A stretch of DNA of 64,000 bases from Datnioides undecimradiatus. Taxonomy: Eukaryota > Chordata > Actinopteri > Lobotiformes > Datnioididae. The notes under the pieces were generated by a model, which made no database searches, had not been told where the DNA came from, and saw nothing but the letters and a program-made list of their open reading frames with translations. The stretch is taken from positions 5,284,501 through 5,348,500 of the forward strand of contig WARS01000026.1 in the NCBI GenBank assembly GCA_008933995.1, written 5' to 3'. A program made the position numbers and the translations under genes. This document shows, in pieces, positions 43,021 through 56,820 of the stretch (its first letter is position 1; the number at the start of each line of letters is the position of its first letter).

Positions 43021-44260
43021 GCCAAGGATGATGAATGCACAATACGGTGTCATTGTAATCTTGTGGCATTTACATAACTTCCTTGAGGTCATAATCTTAT
43101 AGCCATGCCTTTTTTGAAAAGAGCGCTCACTTGTTGGAAGAAATGTGTAACACCTGTCTTAAACCCTGATGTCAAATGGCATTCACGCAAGTTACAAGCA
43201 TGACATCATTAGTCATCATTACTGTTGAATTCAGCATAATTCCTGCATTTATACTGCTCTAGCTTAGTTCTGTCTACTAGTACCTTGTGTATACTTATAG
43301 GCATTTACTATAGGTTACTCAGCTAATGATTTCTAAAACTGACATTGTAAGACCTACTGGTTGAGTAATTTAACTAGTGAAAACACAAAAAAAAGCTTCT
43401 TGTTTCTCAGTTGTGGATGGTCTAACTCCTGCCAGGGGTTCAGCATTCAGTCTTTTGGTGCCACCACTGAGTCTGACAGTCTGTGTTTACATAAGAAGTC
43501 CATACCTGTTGGATATATGGATGCTTTTGTAAAACAAATCCCAGTTTCAGAGACTATTTTTGGAAACATTAAAAAGCCACCTGACATCATATGTGTTGTG
43601 TTGTTGGACTGTGTATTGAGCTCATTTTGCATACAAGTGAAAGTGTTTTTCATTACTTTGAATGTTAATGAATCACCCATTGCAAGTTATTTTATTCTCA
43701 CTGCATCACATTTATCAAAAGCCAAATCAGGAACTTGTGAGAGAACACCAGCCACTGACAGGTTCAACAAACACAGAGCTGCTTAGTACAGGAAGGCCTG
43801 TAGCCTGGGTTTTAAAAACCCTGAGGTTTTGGCCCCAATCACCTTTCAAAACCCCAAAAAACATTTTGAGGTAAATTTTTGTGTCCCTATATTTACAGTC
43901 TTTTTTTTTTTTTTTTCAAACATGAAAATCTAAATGCCATTTTAAAACTTCACAGCTGCCAGAAATGTTCATTTGGGTGGCGACTGCAGAAGCGAACTAT
44001 TTAACTTCTTGTGGTATTAAACTTTATGAACTATAATGACACAACAGCAATACAATCATTAGTGGAACCGTCACATCTGCTGCAAAACTGCACGGTACAA
44101 AGTTTTGTAATTTTATAGAACTATATGGACCTTAAAAGCACAAAAAAGCTGAAGTAAAGGTTTAATAATATATCAACAAGCCTTTCCGGAATACGATTTA
44201 CCTAGTAGAAAACTGCATTTCCCGTGGTTACCACGGTCTAATCACAGTGACGTATGCAAC
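43021..44260. other. pa2g4-rpl41 intergenic DNA
   Basis: AT-rich sequence without a recognisable gene. The 141-codon open frame at 43361-43786 has no family resemblance and no start context of note. Confidence 0.45.
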
Positions 44261-44435
44261 TCACTTAAATTCGACGTCGCTGAGTGATGACGTTCTTCGT
44301 GGAGACGATTCCTTAGCAGTCGGTACGTGAATGTCTTGCTGTTGGCATCAGAATCCAAGTAAATCGTCTTCTTTTTAAATCAATCGAGCTAATAATTCAC
44401 ATGTCCCCTTCTGTTTTCAGCCTTCCCTCTTCAAC
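44261..44435 (+). promoter_or_regulatory. rpl41: rpl41 promoter, non-coding exon 1 and first intron
   Basis: A CpG-bearing patch with TGACGT (CRE-like, 44288-44293) is followed by pyrimidine-rich start-like sequence and a donor (AGTCG then GTACGTG at 44323). The acceptor TGTTTTCAG ends at 44420, and 15 bases later the ATG appears. A short non-coding first exon with a pyrimidine start is usual for ribosomal protein genes. Confidence 0.55.
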
Positions 44436-46256
44436 ATGAGAGCTAAGGTTTGTGTTTCATGTCTCTATGATAAAATAACCATAGTTTCAAGTGTTGCTAG
44501 CAAATAGGTCTACGGGCTAGCGCTGCACGCCTTTAGCAACTAGCGTTAATGTTCTTGTTTTGCCATGTGTATGTGCCAATACGTTTGAGTGTATATATAT
44601 TAGTGTTTTTAGAAGTGCATCAATTAAACGAGAATAATGTGAATTGTATTTCTCTTTCGCAGTGGAGAAAGAAGCGCATGCGCAGGTAAGACTATATGGC
44701 GCGTGCTTTGCACCTACATTATAATCGAGTCTGCCATTTAACCCTCTGGAGTCTAGGGTGTAATTGGCCGTTTTTGACTACTTTTGATTTTACCTTTATA
44801 TTTCACTTTAAAAGTTGTTTATCTTGCCTTGCTTGGTATCATTTTGTTCAGCACAACCTCACCTGTGTGAATTTACAGTTATTTTTTAATTTTGACATAC
44901 TGTGTTAACACACTAGACCTAAAATCACACAAAAAACATAAAATCCGAGTAAGAAAAACTACATTTTACTGTAAAACCACAAACATGTTGAACGAATCGC
45001 TTTGGTAACTTATAGGAATGCAAATATAAAATTGTAAATTTCAGAAATAATGTGGCAACTTAGCAAACAACAAAGAGAGTACAACTATTTGCATTAAAAT
45101 GCATGTAATACCCCTGGTATGCTGGTATGAAGCTATAACCAGGTGTCACAATAAGATGCCACAATGTAAGGTCAAACCATTTGTGCTGCTCCAAAAACAG
45201 TTCCTGTCCACCACAAGACAGAGGGCATAGCACAGTTGACACTCCAGGGTGTGTCATTACCACTGTTGTCCACTCTGGAGGCTGTGGCTATAAGCACAGG
45301 AATGATGAGCAGCAGGCCTGGTCTGGGTAACACCAGCCTTGTCCATGCCACAGAGCGACACACCAGCTCCACCATGAAAAGTTTTTGTAAAAGAAGTGGA
45401 CTGCACATTTGGCACTGCTCATCTCATGGTGCAAAAATGAATGCACCTGTAGTGGCACGTCCAAGAAGTGCAGCAACATGGCCTGTACCAGCAGTTTATC
45501 TGTGTATAGTACTGTATGAGCTGTCTGACAGGTCAACTCCAACCCACATTTATTATATTTTATATTATATTATTTATTATTATATTATTTATTACTATAT
45601 TATAACTAACTTCGTTCAAATTAACTAAACAATACAAACATCATCAAATGTCATAAATCTGTCAAATATCTAAATGCTCTTGTCATTATTGTGGTTAACG
45701 GCTACCGTTTCTTCTTGGCTGCCATCATTGACGGCCGTCAACCACACCTTCTCGACTGTAGCGCAAACTAAAATGGAGCCCTCTGCTATATTTTTTTGAT
45801 TGGTTGAAAGGGTGTATTTTTCCCACCAACAGGGAAAGGAGGTGTCATGTTTTCTTTGCTTGTAAACTTGTTCCTGCAGCCGACAGATCACTTTCCTCAG
45901 AATCGCCCGTTTGTTTTACCGTGTTTTACCGCAGCAAACATGACGACAATGTTCGGTTAAAAACACGATGTAAACAACTCATCATAACTCAGGTTTTACT
46001 TGGCCTATCGACACAATTTAAAAACTAGTATATAGTTTGAAGTCTGCACTTTCGACACAAATTAATTGCGAGACTCAGTGAAGCTGCGTCTTGCTGCTAC
46101 ATCGTCTTAAATCGGTCACGTGATTTGGACGCGCCGGCGCGTCAGTCGCCTCCAGAGGGTTAAAATGTGTTGGAATTATCAGCTAATTTACTAAAGTAAT
46201 GGTCTTGAACTAGGCTGAAGCGGAAAAGGAGAAAGATGAGGCAGAGGTCCAAGTAA
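44436..46256 (+). CDS. rpl41: Large ribosomal subunit protein eL41
   Basis: Three coding pieces, 44436-44447, 44663-44685 and 46214-46256, give the complete 25-residue protein MRAKWRKKRMRR...RQRSK. It is composed almost entirely of Arg and Lys and identical in pattern to RPL41 of other vertebrates. It forms a single helix bridging the two ribosomal subunits. The exons are far too short to be found as open frames. Intron 2 is 1528 bases because a piggyBac-type element (44742-46159) sits in it; without the element and one target copy it would be about 106 bases. Position after pa2g4 matches human. The 3' UTR is short, with ATTAAA at 46521-46526. Confidence 0.97.
44742..46159 (-). mobile_element. 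decayed piggyBac DNA transposon in rpl41 intron 2
   Basis: The element is 1418 bases long and flanked on both sides by TTAA (44738-44741 and 46160-46163), the target duplication of piggyBac. Its ends are inverted repeats beginning CCCTCTGGAG (10 bases perfect). Inside, on the minus strand, broken frames read like the C-terminal part of a piggyBac transposase. GVDLSD and SYSTIH are followed by LLHFLDV, SFLHHEM, and then the cysteine-rich end ALCLVVDRNCF with FLEQHK. The N-terminal two-thirds of the transposase is missing and several frame breaks exist, so it cannot move by itself. An AT-only stretch at 45550-45605 and a GC-rich palindrome at 46128-46143 lie inside. It is oriented opposite to rpl41. 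Confidence 0.88.
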
Positions 46257-46550
46257 ACTGACCTCGTCGCCATGGCTGTGACAGCACATGTTGCCAACAA
46301 CCAGACCGGTGAGCTCAGCTGGAGACCCAGGACCCTCCCGGTGTCAAGTCTGAGGCCAGTGGCCCCCATGTCAACCTGAGCTGGAGCGGAGCTGCAGCAA
46401 CTGATTGATGCTGGAGAGCTGAATCAAGACCTGCTGGATAACAGGCTTTTCCTCTGGGAAATTCTGGACTCTTTGTTCTTAATTCCTCAACTTTTGTCAT
46501 TTGTTTTTGTTTATACTCTGATTAAAGTTTTGGTTTAAAAATATTTTGCA
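46257..46550 (+). terminator. rpl41: rpl41 3' UTR and poly(A) signal
   Basis: The variant signal ATTAAA at 46521-46526 lies about 265 bases after the stop. A T-rich stretch follows downstream. Confidence 0.5.
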
Positions 46551-49500
46551 GATCTTTTATTGTAGGTGATGGGGTTTTTTTTTGTTTTGTTTTTTTTCCA
46601 TGGTACAAAGCCTAATTGTCAACATGGGTGTAATGGTGTTTACAGAAACCTGAAGCAGTATGTGTCCAACCAGAATTCAAAGGCCTTTTTATTTATTTTT
46701 ATTAGTACCTTATTTTTGTGCATGTGGACTCAACAGTGTGGTTTATGGGTTCATACGACTTAACAGTGCTGTCAATATCATATGACAGGTCAACATTTTT
46801 GCTGTAAAGAAGTCCTTGTAGAGAATATACTGAACCACCTATAATACACTGGTACTAATGGCTTTATCTAAAGTGGAGCCAAATATTCAGATCATAAAGA
46901 GTACTTAATTCGTCTCTTAATTACATCTAACACACCCACACTCAATTTTACTCGGATGAAAGTGCTCAAGAAACCTCAACAAGATGTAAATGTTCTTCTA
47001 AATCTTGAGCTACATTAGTCTGATTAACAGCCCTTTAACCCAGTCCCTCATAAATGTGTTTTGTGCCATAGTTAAGCTGAGATAATTCTACCACTTCATA
47101 TACTTTCAGGTTAATATGATCTGCAACAATAATTTATCGGACAAATGCACTTGAATCAAGGGTACTATGATTCTCAAAAATATGACGGTAGCAGAGTAAA
47201 ACAAATTGAAGTGCTGACATTTGGGATCATTATTAATCTGCTGGTTTGCAGAGCTATCTATAACAGCGTAGTGGGCACATTTCTCTAAAAAACATTTCTC
47301 ATTCAGTCCACATCCCATGACTTCAGTGGATGTGCGAATGCAGTAACCTTTGCACAGAGCTCACTCGAGGCAAACAACTCACTAATATATCTTGTTTTTG
47401 CCCTTCAAGGCACTCCAATGATTCATCTTGTCCCTAGCCAAGGTGGCTATAATCAGGCTGGGAAACTATTAAAAAGAATTGTGTCCCCATTGCTCTCTTT
47501 CACAACTTCATTTCTGTTCACAGATGTACCACTATCCAAAACTGCAGTGAGCATTATCTTACATTTAACCACAAGGAATATTGTATTCAAGCCAGAAGGA
47601 AAAAGTATGGCTCTATAAAACAATGTAAACTACAAAACAATATATTTTCTAAAAGGGACAAAAATTGCCCCGTAGACTATGAAAACTCTGAGTTATAGAA
47701 TAACTTCAGTGTCCTCAAATAACAAAATGACTGATGCGTTGGTGCACTGTAACATTATCTGTATCTCCACCTTGAGTGATGGTCCTTTTGTTTTTGTGTC
47801 TGGCAGAGCTTCAAGACCTTTTTTTTCTTAGCATTGGCCTTAACTTACGGGAGGATGTAGTCCTGGTGACACTGATGATGCGTCTTCAAGGCCACTGACC
47901 AAGTTTGTTGACTCAGTTCTGGCCAGTGAAAGCAGATGGATGTTTTTGGATAAAGAGTATTTTAAAAGAGTAAAACATGCAGGGTAGAGAAGTTGGTATG
48001 CAGACAAGGTGTATTTTGTTCAATTTACAGCTCAACAGCTACATTGCTGTCTATGAATTCATATAAATAGTTATTGGCAAGGCCAAACAGACACCTGGCT
48101 AACACAAGGCCAAATTTAATGAACTGTGTATTGTTACTGGTTGGGCAATAATAAGGTGCCACTCTGGGCCATGAGTACTTTAGATTACCATTTTTTGCTA
48201 ATTTCAGATTTTTTAAAAACCAAACAATCAATCAATTGAGAAAATAATTATAATGGAAGATTAATTAAATAATAATTTGATCCAGTCTTTTACAAAAGAG
48301 TTACAACTGAGCCCCATTGCAACCAACTAAAACAGTAAAACCCTGATTTTTAACGCATTCTAATTTAACGCATCAGTTATAATAATCTAATGTACAATAC
48401 TAACTAACAGTCACAAGGGACATTATTCAGCATTGAAAAATTTTGCTTTTCCTAACATTCAAAACATTACTTAACATCTAACTTGTAATATGAGTATTGT
48501 GGTGTTGTCAACTTTTACTTAGGAAAAGGCTCTGAATACTTCCTCCACCACTGTTGCCTGTATCATTTCAACATCACAGATAAGACTCATCATCCTGTGA
48601 CTGCTACTTCTGCTTCTTCCTGCAGGAGAACAAAACAGCTATTTTCATTAGTCATCCTTGTTTTCATCGCTGAGATGCCACAATGTGGTTGTTTATTAAA
48701 GTGTGTTCCTTAATGTTGACATTCTCATTAAACGTGAATAAATGTGGTTTATAGCTGCTTTTTTTGGCTTCGGGGCATTTTGGTGATTGTTACATATTTC
48801 TATCACAGAACAGTAAAACGAGTTTTCATCAGACAGATAATCTGAGTTGTAAACAACACTCCTGTCACACCTGAGAGAAAGAGACTGAAAGGAGGCTAAA
48901 TAGAGGATGCCGCTTCTTTTCTTTCGTGCTAATTAAATGTCAGAGGGGTTTTTTGAATGTAGTCAGGTGCAAACCAGACAGACGAAAGAGTGCAATATGA
49001 TGTGATGTGAATATGATGTGGGTCATTCAGACAAAATAACATTTGAAAAGTACACAGACTATACATTTGCAACATAAAAGTACTAAAAGTACAGTGATAA
49101 TACATTTAACAAGACCCCTACTGAATAAAAATAAGGTAATACCATAGGTATAAATATAGAAATATGCATGTCAACATGTATTCAGATATAAAGTAAGTTT
49201 AACAGAGAGAAGCGTTTGAGGTTGTAATCATATGTGTATTTGTGAGAAAAGGAAAACTTATTGTATTTGGTTTCTGTGCACGTTAGTCCTTATGCAACCT
49301 CCGTAATGACCTAGTTGTTGCCATACTCTGGAAATTATTTAGATTTATTTTAGTTATCTGTCTCAAATTCATTATATTTGAAATATAGCCTACACATAAG
49401 GCCGCTTCCTGTGACTATTACATTGCACTGGATACTGTTATGATCTGTGTTATTGGTACCTGCCTGACCGCAAGTCTGTGTCTCCATGTTACCGTTTACA

Positions 49501-50220
49501 TAGAGGATCATCAAACTTCTCACCCCTCGAGCAAATACAGCTAATTGGCTGTATCCATGCAACCGGGGAGGGATTTAAACCAGGTCTTTTTCAGTTGCCA
49601 AGCGTAAATGAAGCTGTAAAAGGAGAAACGTGGAAAACCACAAAACGCACCTGGACGTCAGTTGCCAGTGTTCTCAGTATGAAGTGTTCAATTTTACCTG
49701 CATTACTGGCATTACTGTGCCTGGTTTGGCACGACTAGTGACCAGTGATTAGTGTCACGACTCTGTCCGTCGCTTGGCTTCCCTCTTATTTCACCTGATG
49801 CACGCGTCTTGATAGAGGCATCAAAGCTAATGCACCTGTCTGTGAATAAACCTGTTGGTGCTGCCGTGCTCAGTTGTAAAAGCTGCTGCAGTGGAGATGA
49901 GCGCTTGCGCACGCAGCAGGATTGAATCCGGTTATGTAATGAAGATAGCGGGTTGAGCAGCCTGTACACTGTGACAGTATGTTGGGCGTAGCACTTCTTT
50001 TAGGTTAAATCGTGATGTTGACTTTATTCTGAATTAAATATGTCCTCTGGTGTTTTAAATAAACATTCGTTCACTTTGAATAGAGGCTGTAATACGCTCC
50101 GCCCGAGTCACTTCGTGACGCTACAAGTTAATTCTCGGGTTTCTACTGGATTTCACGTGAAGGAGGGTTTGAGGCAGAGCCCGCCCTCACAGGTCTTGGT
50201 CTGTGCTTGCCCAGCTCTGT
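46551..50220. other. rpl41-esyt1 intergenic DNA
   Basis: About 3.7 kb without a convincing gene. The human neighbour ZC3H10, a largely single-exon CCCH zinc-finger gene, would show a long cysteine-histidine frame, and none is present on either strand. A 19-codon signal-peptide-like frame at 49679-49738 is noted separately. Confidence 0.5.
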
Positions 50221-50456
50221 GAGAGAAGCTGCACACGTAAATGAAACACGGAATAGCCCATTTTAGTGCCCTGCGGAACTGAAGGGGGAGAAACCGTGAT
50301 CATGATCTAGCCGAGCCAAGCTCGCAGTTTCTCGGTCATTTCTCGATGATTTCTGCAATACACCGGCGGTAAGTTCTCAGTGGCGTTTGCTTCTCAGTCG
50401 TAGACGCAAAGAAGCCGAAGGCCAGGTCGAGCCAGTGAAGTTAAACCGATCTTGCG
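50221..50456 (+). promoter_or_regulatory. esyt1: esyt1 promoter and 5' UTR
   Basis: Moderately CpG-rich sequence immediately before the esyt1 start. A donor-like GGCG/GTAAGT at 50369 lacks a usable acceptor before the ATG at a realistic distance, so an unspliced 5' UTR is preferred. Confidence 0.4.
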
Positions 50457-51393
50457 ATGCCAGCCTTGGATGCAGAGCCAGGCATGGGCAGAGACACGAC
50501 AGTTGCAGCCCCGGCCTCACTGAGCCAGCAGCCCCCTGGTGAACGCGCAGTCAGTGTGCTGTGGTCGTTTGGAAAATGCCTAGGTGCTCTTCTACCGGTG
50601 TACCTGGCCGGATATTACGGCTTCAGCATCAGCGTAGTCCTGTTCGGTCTGATGATCTACATGGGATGGAAACACAGTCGATTGGAGAAGGTGATGAGGC
50701 TCAAGTCTGCCATGTATCTTCTGGAGAACGAGAGGAAATTCACCACTGAAAACGTTTTCAGAGCCAAAAGGGATCTGCCTCCTTGGGTAAGAGCTGAAAA
50801 CCATGGTCGTTCTCTGCTGGGACATCTGTCACAGCTGTCGGGCTGAACTTGAGCTGCATCTCAGCTACTGTGCATGGCCGTCACAGTTTCAGTGATAATT
50901 ATTTGTTCAGAAGCTCCAACTTCTTAAAATTAACACATAAAAAAATACAGGGAGATTATTGCTTCATGGCAACTCTCAGATAAATATGTCTGACTGTCCC
51001 TTTTGTTCACAGTATTTTCTTCTGTCCCGGGCCAGCCCCGTTTAGACATTCCTAATGTGCAGTGCCTGGGGAATTGCTGTCTGAGCTGCTGCCACACAGA
51101 GGAATGTGAATTAACATGTCAGATGAGCTCTTTGTAGTGCAAAGAATGACAGGAGACCCTACAATGAGTAGTCCATAAAATGCACATCTGTATCTTATTG
51201 AAAAATGTACATAATCTAGCATAAGGAGAGATTCTGTGTGTGTATTTCCTCTTCCCCTTTCACTACAGTAGAGCTGCTATTGACCTTTTCTGGATCCAAA
51301 AAACCTGATGACTCATGAACACACTTCAGAGCAGAGCAGAACAGAGGCAGTAACCAGGACCACCATATCTGGATAGAGAGCGAGGGAGAATAA

Positions 51394-51443
<50 letters not shown>

Positions 51444-54400
51444 TGTGTGTATGCACACATAAATTTGTGCAGATAGGTTTAATCTTGAGATCTTGTTTTT
51501 CTGTGGTTAAGAAGAAAGGTTGATGTACAAGTGATTGATGGTTTCCTTCTTTCCATGTTCTGAGAAGTACTTCACAACTACAACTTTAATGAATTATCTG
51601 CTTTTTCTCATTACACGTGCCCAGAAACATATTACTAAAACACTCATCTCAAGTATTTTAACTACTGTGCTCAGAGCAGGAGTTCATTTTACACCACTGT
51701 GTTGCATTTGAGCTCATGCCTGACCAATATTACTCATCCACAGGTCAACTTTCCAGATGTGGAAAAAGTGGAGTGGCTGAATAAGGTACGGCCTTTTTTC
51801 CTGTCAGAATTGGCATATTTGCAGCAGCGCACAAGGATCTCATACATTTTGAAAAACATCTGCATCGGTACAGCACTTTGTATGATGATCACTCTTAGCA
51901 AAGCAAAGGAAACAACAGCGATTTCAAGATAAGGTGTTCATGTTTCACTCGACTAACACCAAGCAGCAGCACCATTGCCTCACATTTACTATGAAGATAA
52001 AGAGCACTTGTGTGGACTTTAAGTGACCTGGCTCCCATTGCAACCTCTCCATCAGAGCAGATTATCCACTGGTGTAATTAAGAGGCAGGGAGAGTGGCTC
52101 AGATCATATCGCAGAACTCTTTGTCTCTGTCAGTACAGTAACCTCACATCAGCACAAGGCAAGCGTGGATATGAATACTAATAATACAAAGCGCCCTTCT
52201 GGAAAGAAAAAATGTAATGAACTTGGTGACAGAGGCCCAGATTGTAGGATGGCAATTTGCTGGCTTCATCTTTCACAATCCCACGTCTCTCCTCCTGGCT
52301 TCCTGACATGTGATCCGGCTGCTAACACTTCTCTCTCTCTTACATACACACACATCTTCCTCTCCTGCAGCTGTAAACAAACATACAGCAGCCCTGAAAT
52401 GCTTTCACCTTTTACTACATTTAACAACACGTACACATTAATACCTGCTTTACAAAGGAGCTAATAATGTGAATAAGCATGTGGAGAGTTGGTCTTTATA
52501 GAGTGCGTCATCCCTCAGTGCATGTTTGTAACCGTATTATAAATAATGTATGGGAGACCCTCCTGTAGCTGTAGCCCTGTAGCATCACTACTCTCACAAG
52601 GAGTGTGGAGGTCAGAAGATCAGTAACCAGTAGCTGACAGGACATGGCACCTCGCTCTTACACCTCACACTGAAATGCTGAAGCTAACACCAGTGTGAGG
52701 CTGTGTGTGGAGTGATGACACATATTGTTTCACCACATAGGATAAATGCAAATTAATATATCAAATTACTTCTTTTTTTTTTTTAACTTTATGGCAACGC
52801 TTTATTCTATTTATGAAAATATGTCACAGTTTCAGGGAAAGTTGAGCTGTGCATTTTGGAGCTAATGATTAATATATGTTAAATCATTTATTATTTATTT
52901 ATTTCATTAAACAAGCACAGGTATTTTCCCATAAATGAATGCCAAATTATATTTCTCTCTGGGAAACTTGGAAACGTATTAGGAAATTATGGACCCATGA
53001 AATGAAGCCTTGGTGATTAATTTTTGATATTATTGTTACTTATTGTGTTGTGCACTTGATTTCTTTATTCTTCCCCTTAGCTTAAATAGTAATGGCTGAG
53101 ATATTGTTTAATATTTAGATCTTTTCCTCTGTCAGATCTTCTTTTTGTTTTGCTAACCTGTCTCTGAAAAGCATTTTAACCACAAAGGAAACAGAATGTG
53201 CCCACCCCTTTGTGAAGTATATGTGTAAAGTACACTAGTCACAGGAAATGCTTTGCCATGAATAAGCAACTGCACAAATGGCCATTGTTTGTTTTATTAC
53301 CATGAATGCAAACATGATCCACGTTTCCTGAATATTATTTACTGTTTGATTCATTATTTGAAACTATCCTAGTCATCATATTGTATGTGTAGCAAATCAC
53401 TGGATTATGTCATTGCCAATGTCCATAATGTTTCATCATGCAGATCCTGCAGCAGGCATGGCCCTTTGTAGGTCAGTATCTGGAGAAGCTGCTGGTAGAA
53501 ACCATTGCTCCGGCAATCCGTGCCTCTAGCATTCATCTGCAGACTCTCAGCTTTACCAAGGTCAACATAGGAGACAAGGTACCCAAATGGCTCATTGTAA
53601 AAGCAGTAATTTATTGCATGAATGTTCCACAACCTAGACATATAGTGGAACCCAGGCGATTAATGTGGGCAATATCTATGTGAGTCAGGTAGACAAGGGC
53701 TGGTATTACAAGCGTAAAGATTAATGATCTTATTGCAGCAAAATCATAATCGTCATGTGTTTCTTTGCTAGTGTGGTTTCTCAGTTTTATTAGCTGTGTG
53801 TAATAGCAGCTGTTGTTGTGCTGTGTTTACAGGCTGTGAAGGTGGTCGGCGTAAAGGCTCACACAGAACATGATAAAAGACAAGTGATGTTGGATTTGTA
53901 TTTGAGGTAATTCATCAAAACCTTTGTTTCCTCGTTGTTTCATGTTCTTGCTTATGTATCAGCACCCAGTCCATCGAGTCAGACAGAAATATTCCTGAGT
54001 TGTGTGTCACATGCAAGGTTTGTTTGTTCTTGTCTGCCACATCAGATCACAGTTTACTTAACCCAAAAAAAGAAAAACAGCCTTGTCATAACTCATATCA
54101 GCTGCTTCCCTTGGTTAAACAAGACTTGTCACTGTTCTTCTACTTGCAGCTATGCCGGTGATGTTGAGATCAACGTTGAAATCAAAAAGTACTTTTGCAA
54201 AGCCGGAGTTAAAGGAGTCCAGGTATAAGAATAAATATTAAGGTATTACTGTTATGATTCATGGTTAAATGGTTTGAAAACATCTATTCAGTGTTACCCT
54301 TTGTCTGTGTAGCTGCATGGAAAGCTACGCGTGATCCTTGAGCCTCTAATTGGAGACGTGCCACTGGTGGGAGCAATTACGATGTTCTTCATCCGCCGGC

Positions 54401-56786
54401 CTGTGAGTGTTGCACCAGTGAACTACACTTGGTTACTTTTCAGTTTTGCACAGCGCTGTTGGTCTGATGTCTACATATAAAGTATATTTTCATATGTCTT
54501 CACTTTTATCTGTGTCATAGAAACTGGATATCAACTGGACCGGGCTCACCAACCTTTTAGATATCCCTGGGCTGAAGTGAGTTCATAGGACCTCTGTGTA
54601 GATATATTTAATGATGTGGCTGAATTGATCTATTGTGTCTGTCTTGTGTTCTTTTGTTTTTAAGCGTATTTTTAGTGAAGAGAGACTGGTTTGTGGAGAA
54701 ACACCAGTGAAGTTTTGACATGCAGCAAATTTTTTTAAATCTGTGGATTCATTTCAGAGAATTTATTATTTATTTAGCCGCTAGAATCTCAGAGGTGTTT
54801 CTGCTCAGTGATCTGTGTGGTTATATTCTGGCAATATCCTATATTTTTGTTCTTGTCAATAATTCCTGTGAAAAGACTCAAACCAACAATGAACTGATTG
54901 TACTAACAAGTAACCAAAGCCTCTTAGAGATGATTCCTGTGTACCACAGAGCTTGAAACACATAACTGTGTAACATTTTCTTTTATAAAGATGAACGGCA
55001 CTGAGGTTAAGTCAGTCCCACACAGAAAGTAGTCTGCTCATATAAAAGTAGTCAGAAAGTAAATTTACTATTTACTCCTAGAACTTTAGCTAGGCACTAT
55101 GGTGTCCATCTGTTTAAAGTAACTGGAGCATTTTTATATGTTTGTAAAGATATAGCACCACAGGCAGGGTAGAGAGGTGGAAAGTACTGACAGACATTGT
55201 TGGTTTGTTTTTTCTTGGCATTGGTTGATAAGAAAACTATTTAACAATGTCAGCCTTATTCTTAAACTTAATGCCATACTGGTGTTTTGTATTCTTCAGT
55301 ATGACACCATGCATTTATATTGAGGTAGATTTTAAGGTCCATTATGTAAGGTCAGAATGCAGACAATGTAGAATCAACTGCAGTACAATTAGACAAAATA
55401 TGAGGGTGAACTGATGGTCTCACATTCATATCCAGCCTCATTGTATGGTTGCTGATTTTACACTGTGTGTGTTACGATCTTATATAATATACTTTAATGA
55501 AAATACAAGTGAAGCATTGTCAAAGGTGTACATTGTTTGATGATACATCAGTTCCTTCTGGCAATACTTTAAATGGCACTTCCAATGTCATTGTTATGTA
55601 ATTGTATTCCACCTTTAGATGACATCAGGCAACATGATTTCACAGAAAACTGTCCTCATCTTTAGCCAGTGGTTGCTTCCTGTTGGTTCTGCTGCTGAGA
55701 ACCTGAATATCATGTTATGTATGCATGCTCATAAGGTCTGCAGTAGTATATAGCCTCTGTCTGTCTGTTTGTCCGTGTGTCCCTCCCTTGTGTGTCCCCG
55801 ACATCATCCTGGCATTCATTTGCAGTGCCATGTCGGACACTATGATAATGGATGCAATAGCCTCCCACCTGGTGCTCCCCAACCGTCTCACTGTTCCCCT
55901 GGTGGCCGACCTGCACGTTGCGCAGCTCCGCTCCCCTCTCCCAAGGGTAACTGTCTTAATTATGAACGGCCTGGAGGAACATCGACACCCACAGACTGAA
56001 TCCGTCTTAGCACATAAGTTGCAAGCAAACACAGTCAAATTCAAGCTAAATTGAGAATAAAAAGCATGAATTTATATTTTATGTGCAAGCTTGTTGACGA
56101 ATATATTAACTTTTTTTGTGCATGCATGCATTTTCCCTCTTATGTGCACAGGGAGTTGTGCGTATCCACCTGCTGGAAGCTGAGGACCTGACTGCCAAGG
56201 ATACGGTTATCAAGGGATTAATTGACGGGAAATCAGACCCTTACGCAGTTCTGCGTGTCGGAACCCAGATCTTCACCTCTCATCACGTTGACAGCAACCT
56301 GAACCCACAGTGGAGGGAGATGTATGAGGTGAGAGGAGCTTGGGCAGAAGAAAATATATCTGTAACAAGATGTACACCTCCATGTTCAAAACTGCACTTC
56401 CCACGAGTTTGTCCTTAAAAGTTATAGCTTGGTGCTGGTGTCCTTGCTTTGTGCGGACTGTGTAGCAAAGTCTTTGGTAGTAAATATGTCACTGGCCCAG
56501 AGATAAACAGTTTGTGGAGATTTTATCTACTTCTCTCGGAGCCGGAAGCCACTGTTTTCAAGATAAGCAGCTCTTACGCAAACTGCTCGCTCAGGGATGC
56601 ATGTGTCTTTTCTCATGGTTTGTAAAATTTAAAGCAGACACTGAGAATATAACAAATGATTAGCATCTACTTATAGCATGATAGTGAACCATTCTTGCCA
56701 CTGTGGTTCTGTTTGCATGTCTTTGTGTTATTGTGCCCTGTGTGGTCGTATCTATATTTGTTGTGTGTATTGTGTATTTGTCCATT

Positions 56787-56820
<34 letters not shown>

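Noticed and set aside
43361-43786. 141-codon plus-strand frame between pa2g4 and rpl41
   Set aside because: Composition is like the AT-rich flanks, no family resemblance, and it lies past the pa2g4 poly(A) signal without a promoter-like region.
50341-50397. Donor-like GTAAGT followed by CTCAG in the esyt1 5' UTR
   Set aside because: The implied intron would be only about 29 bases, below the minimum for vertebrate splicing.
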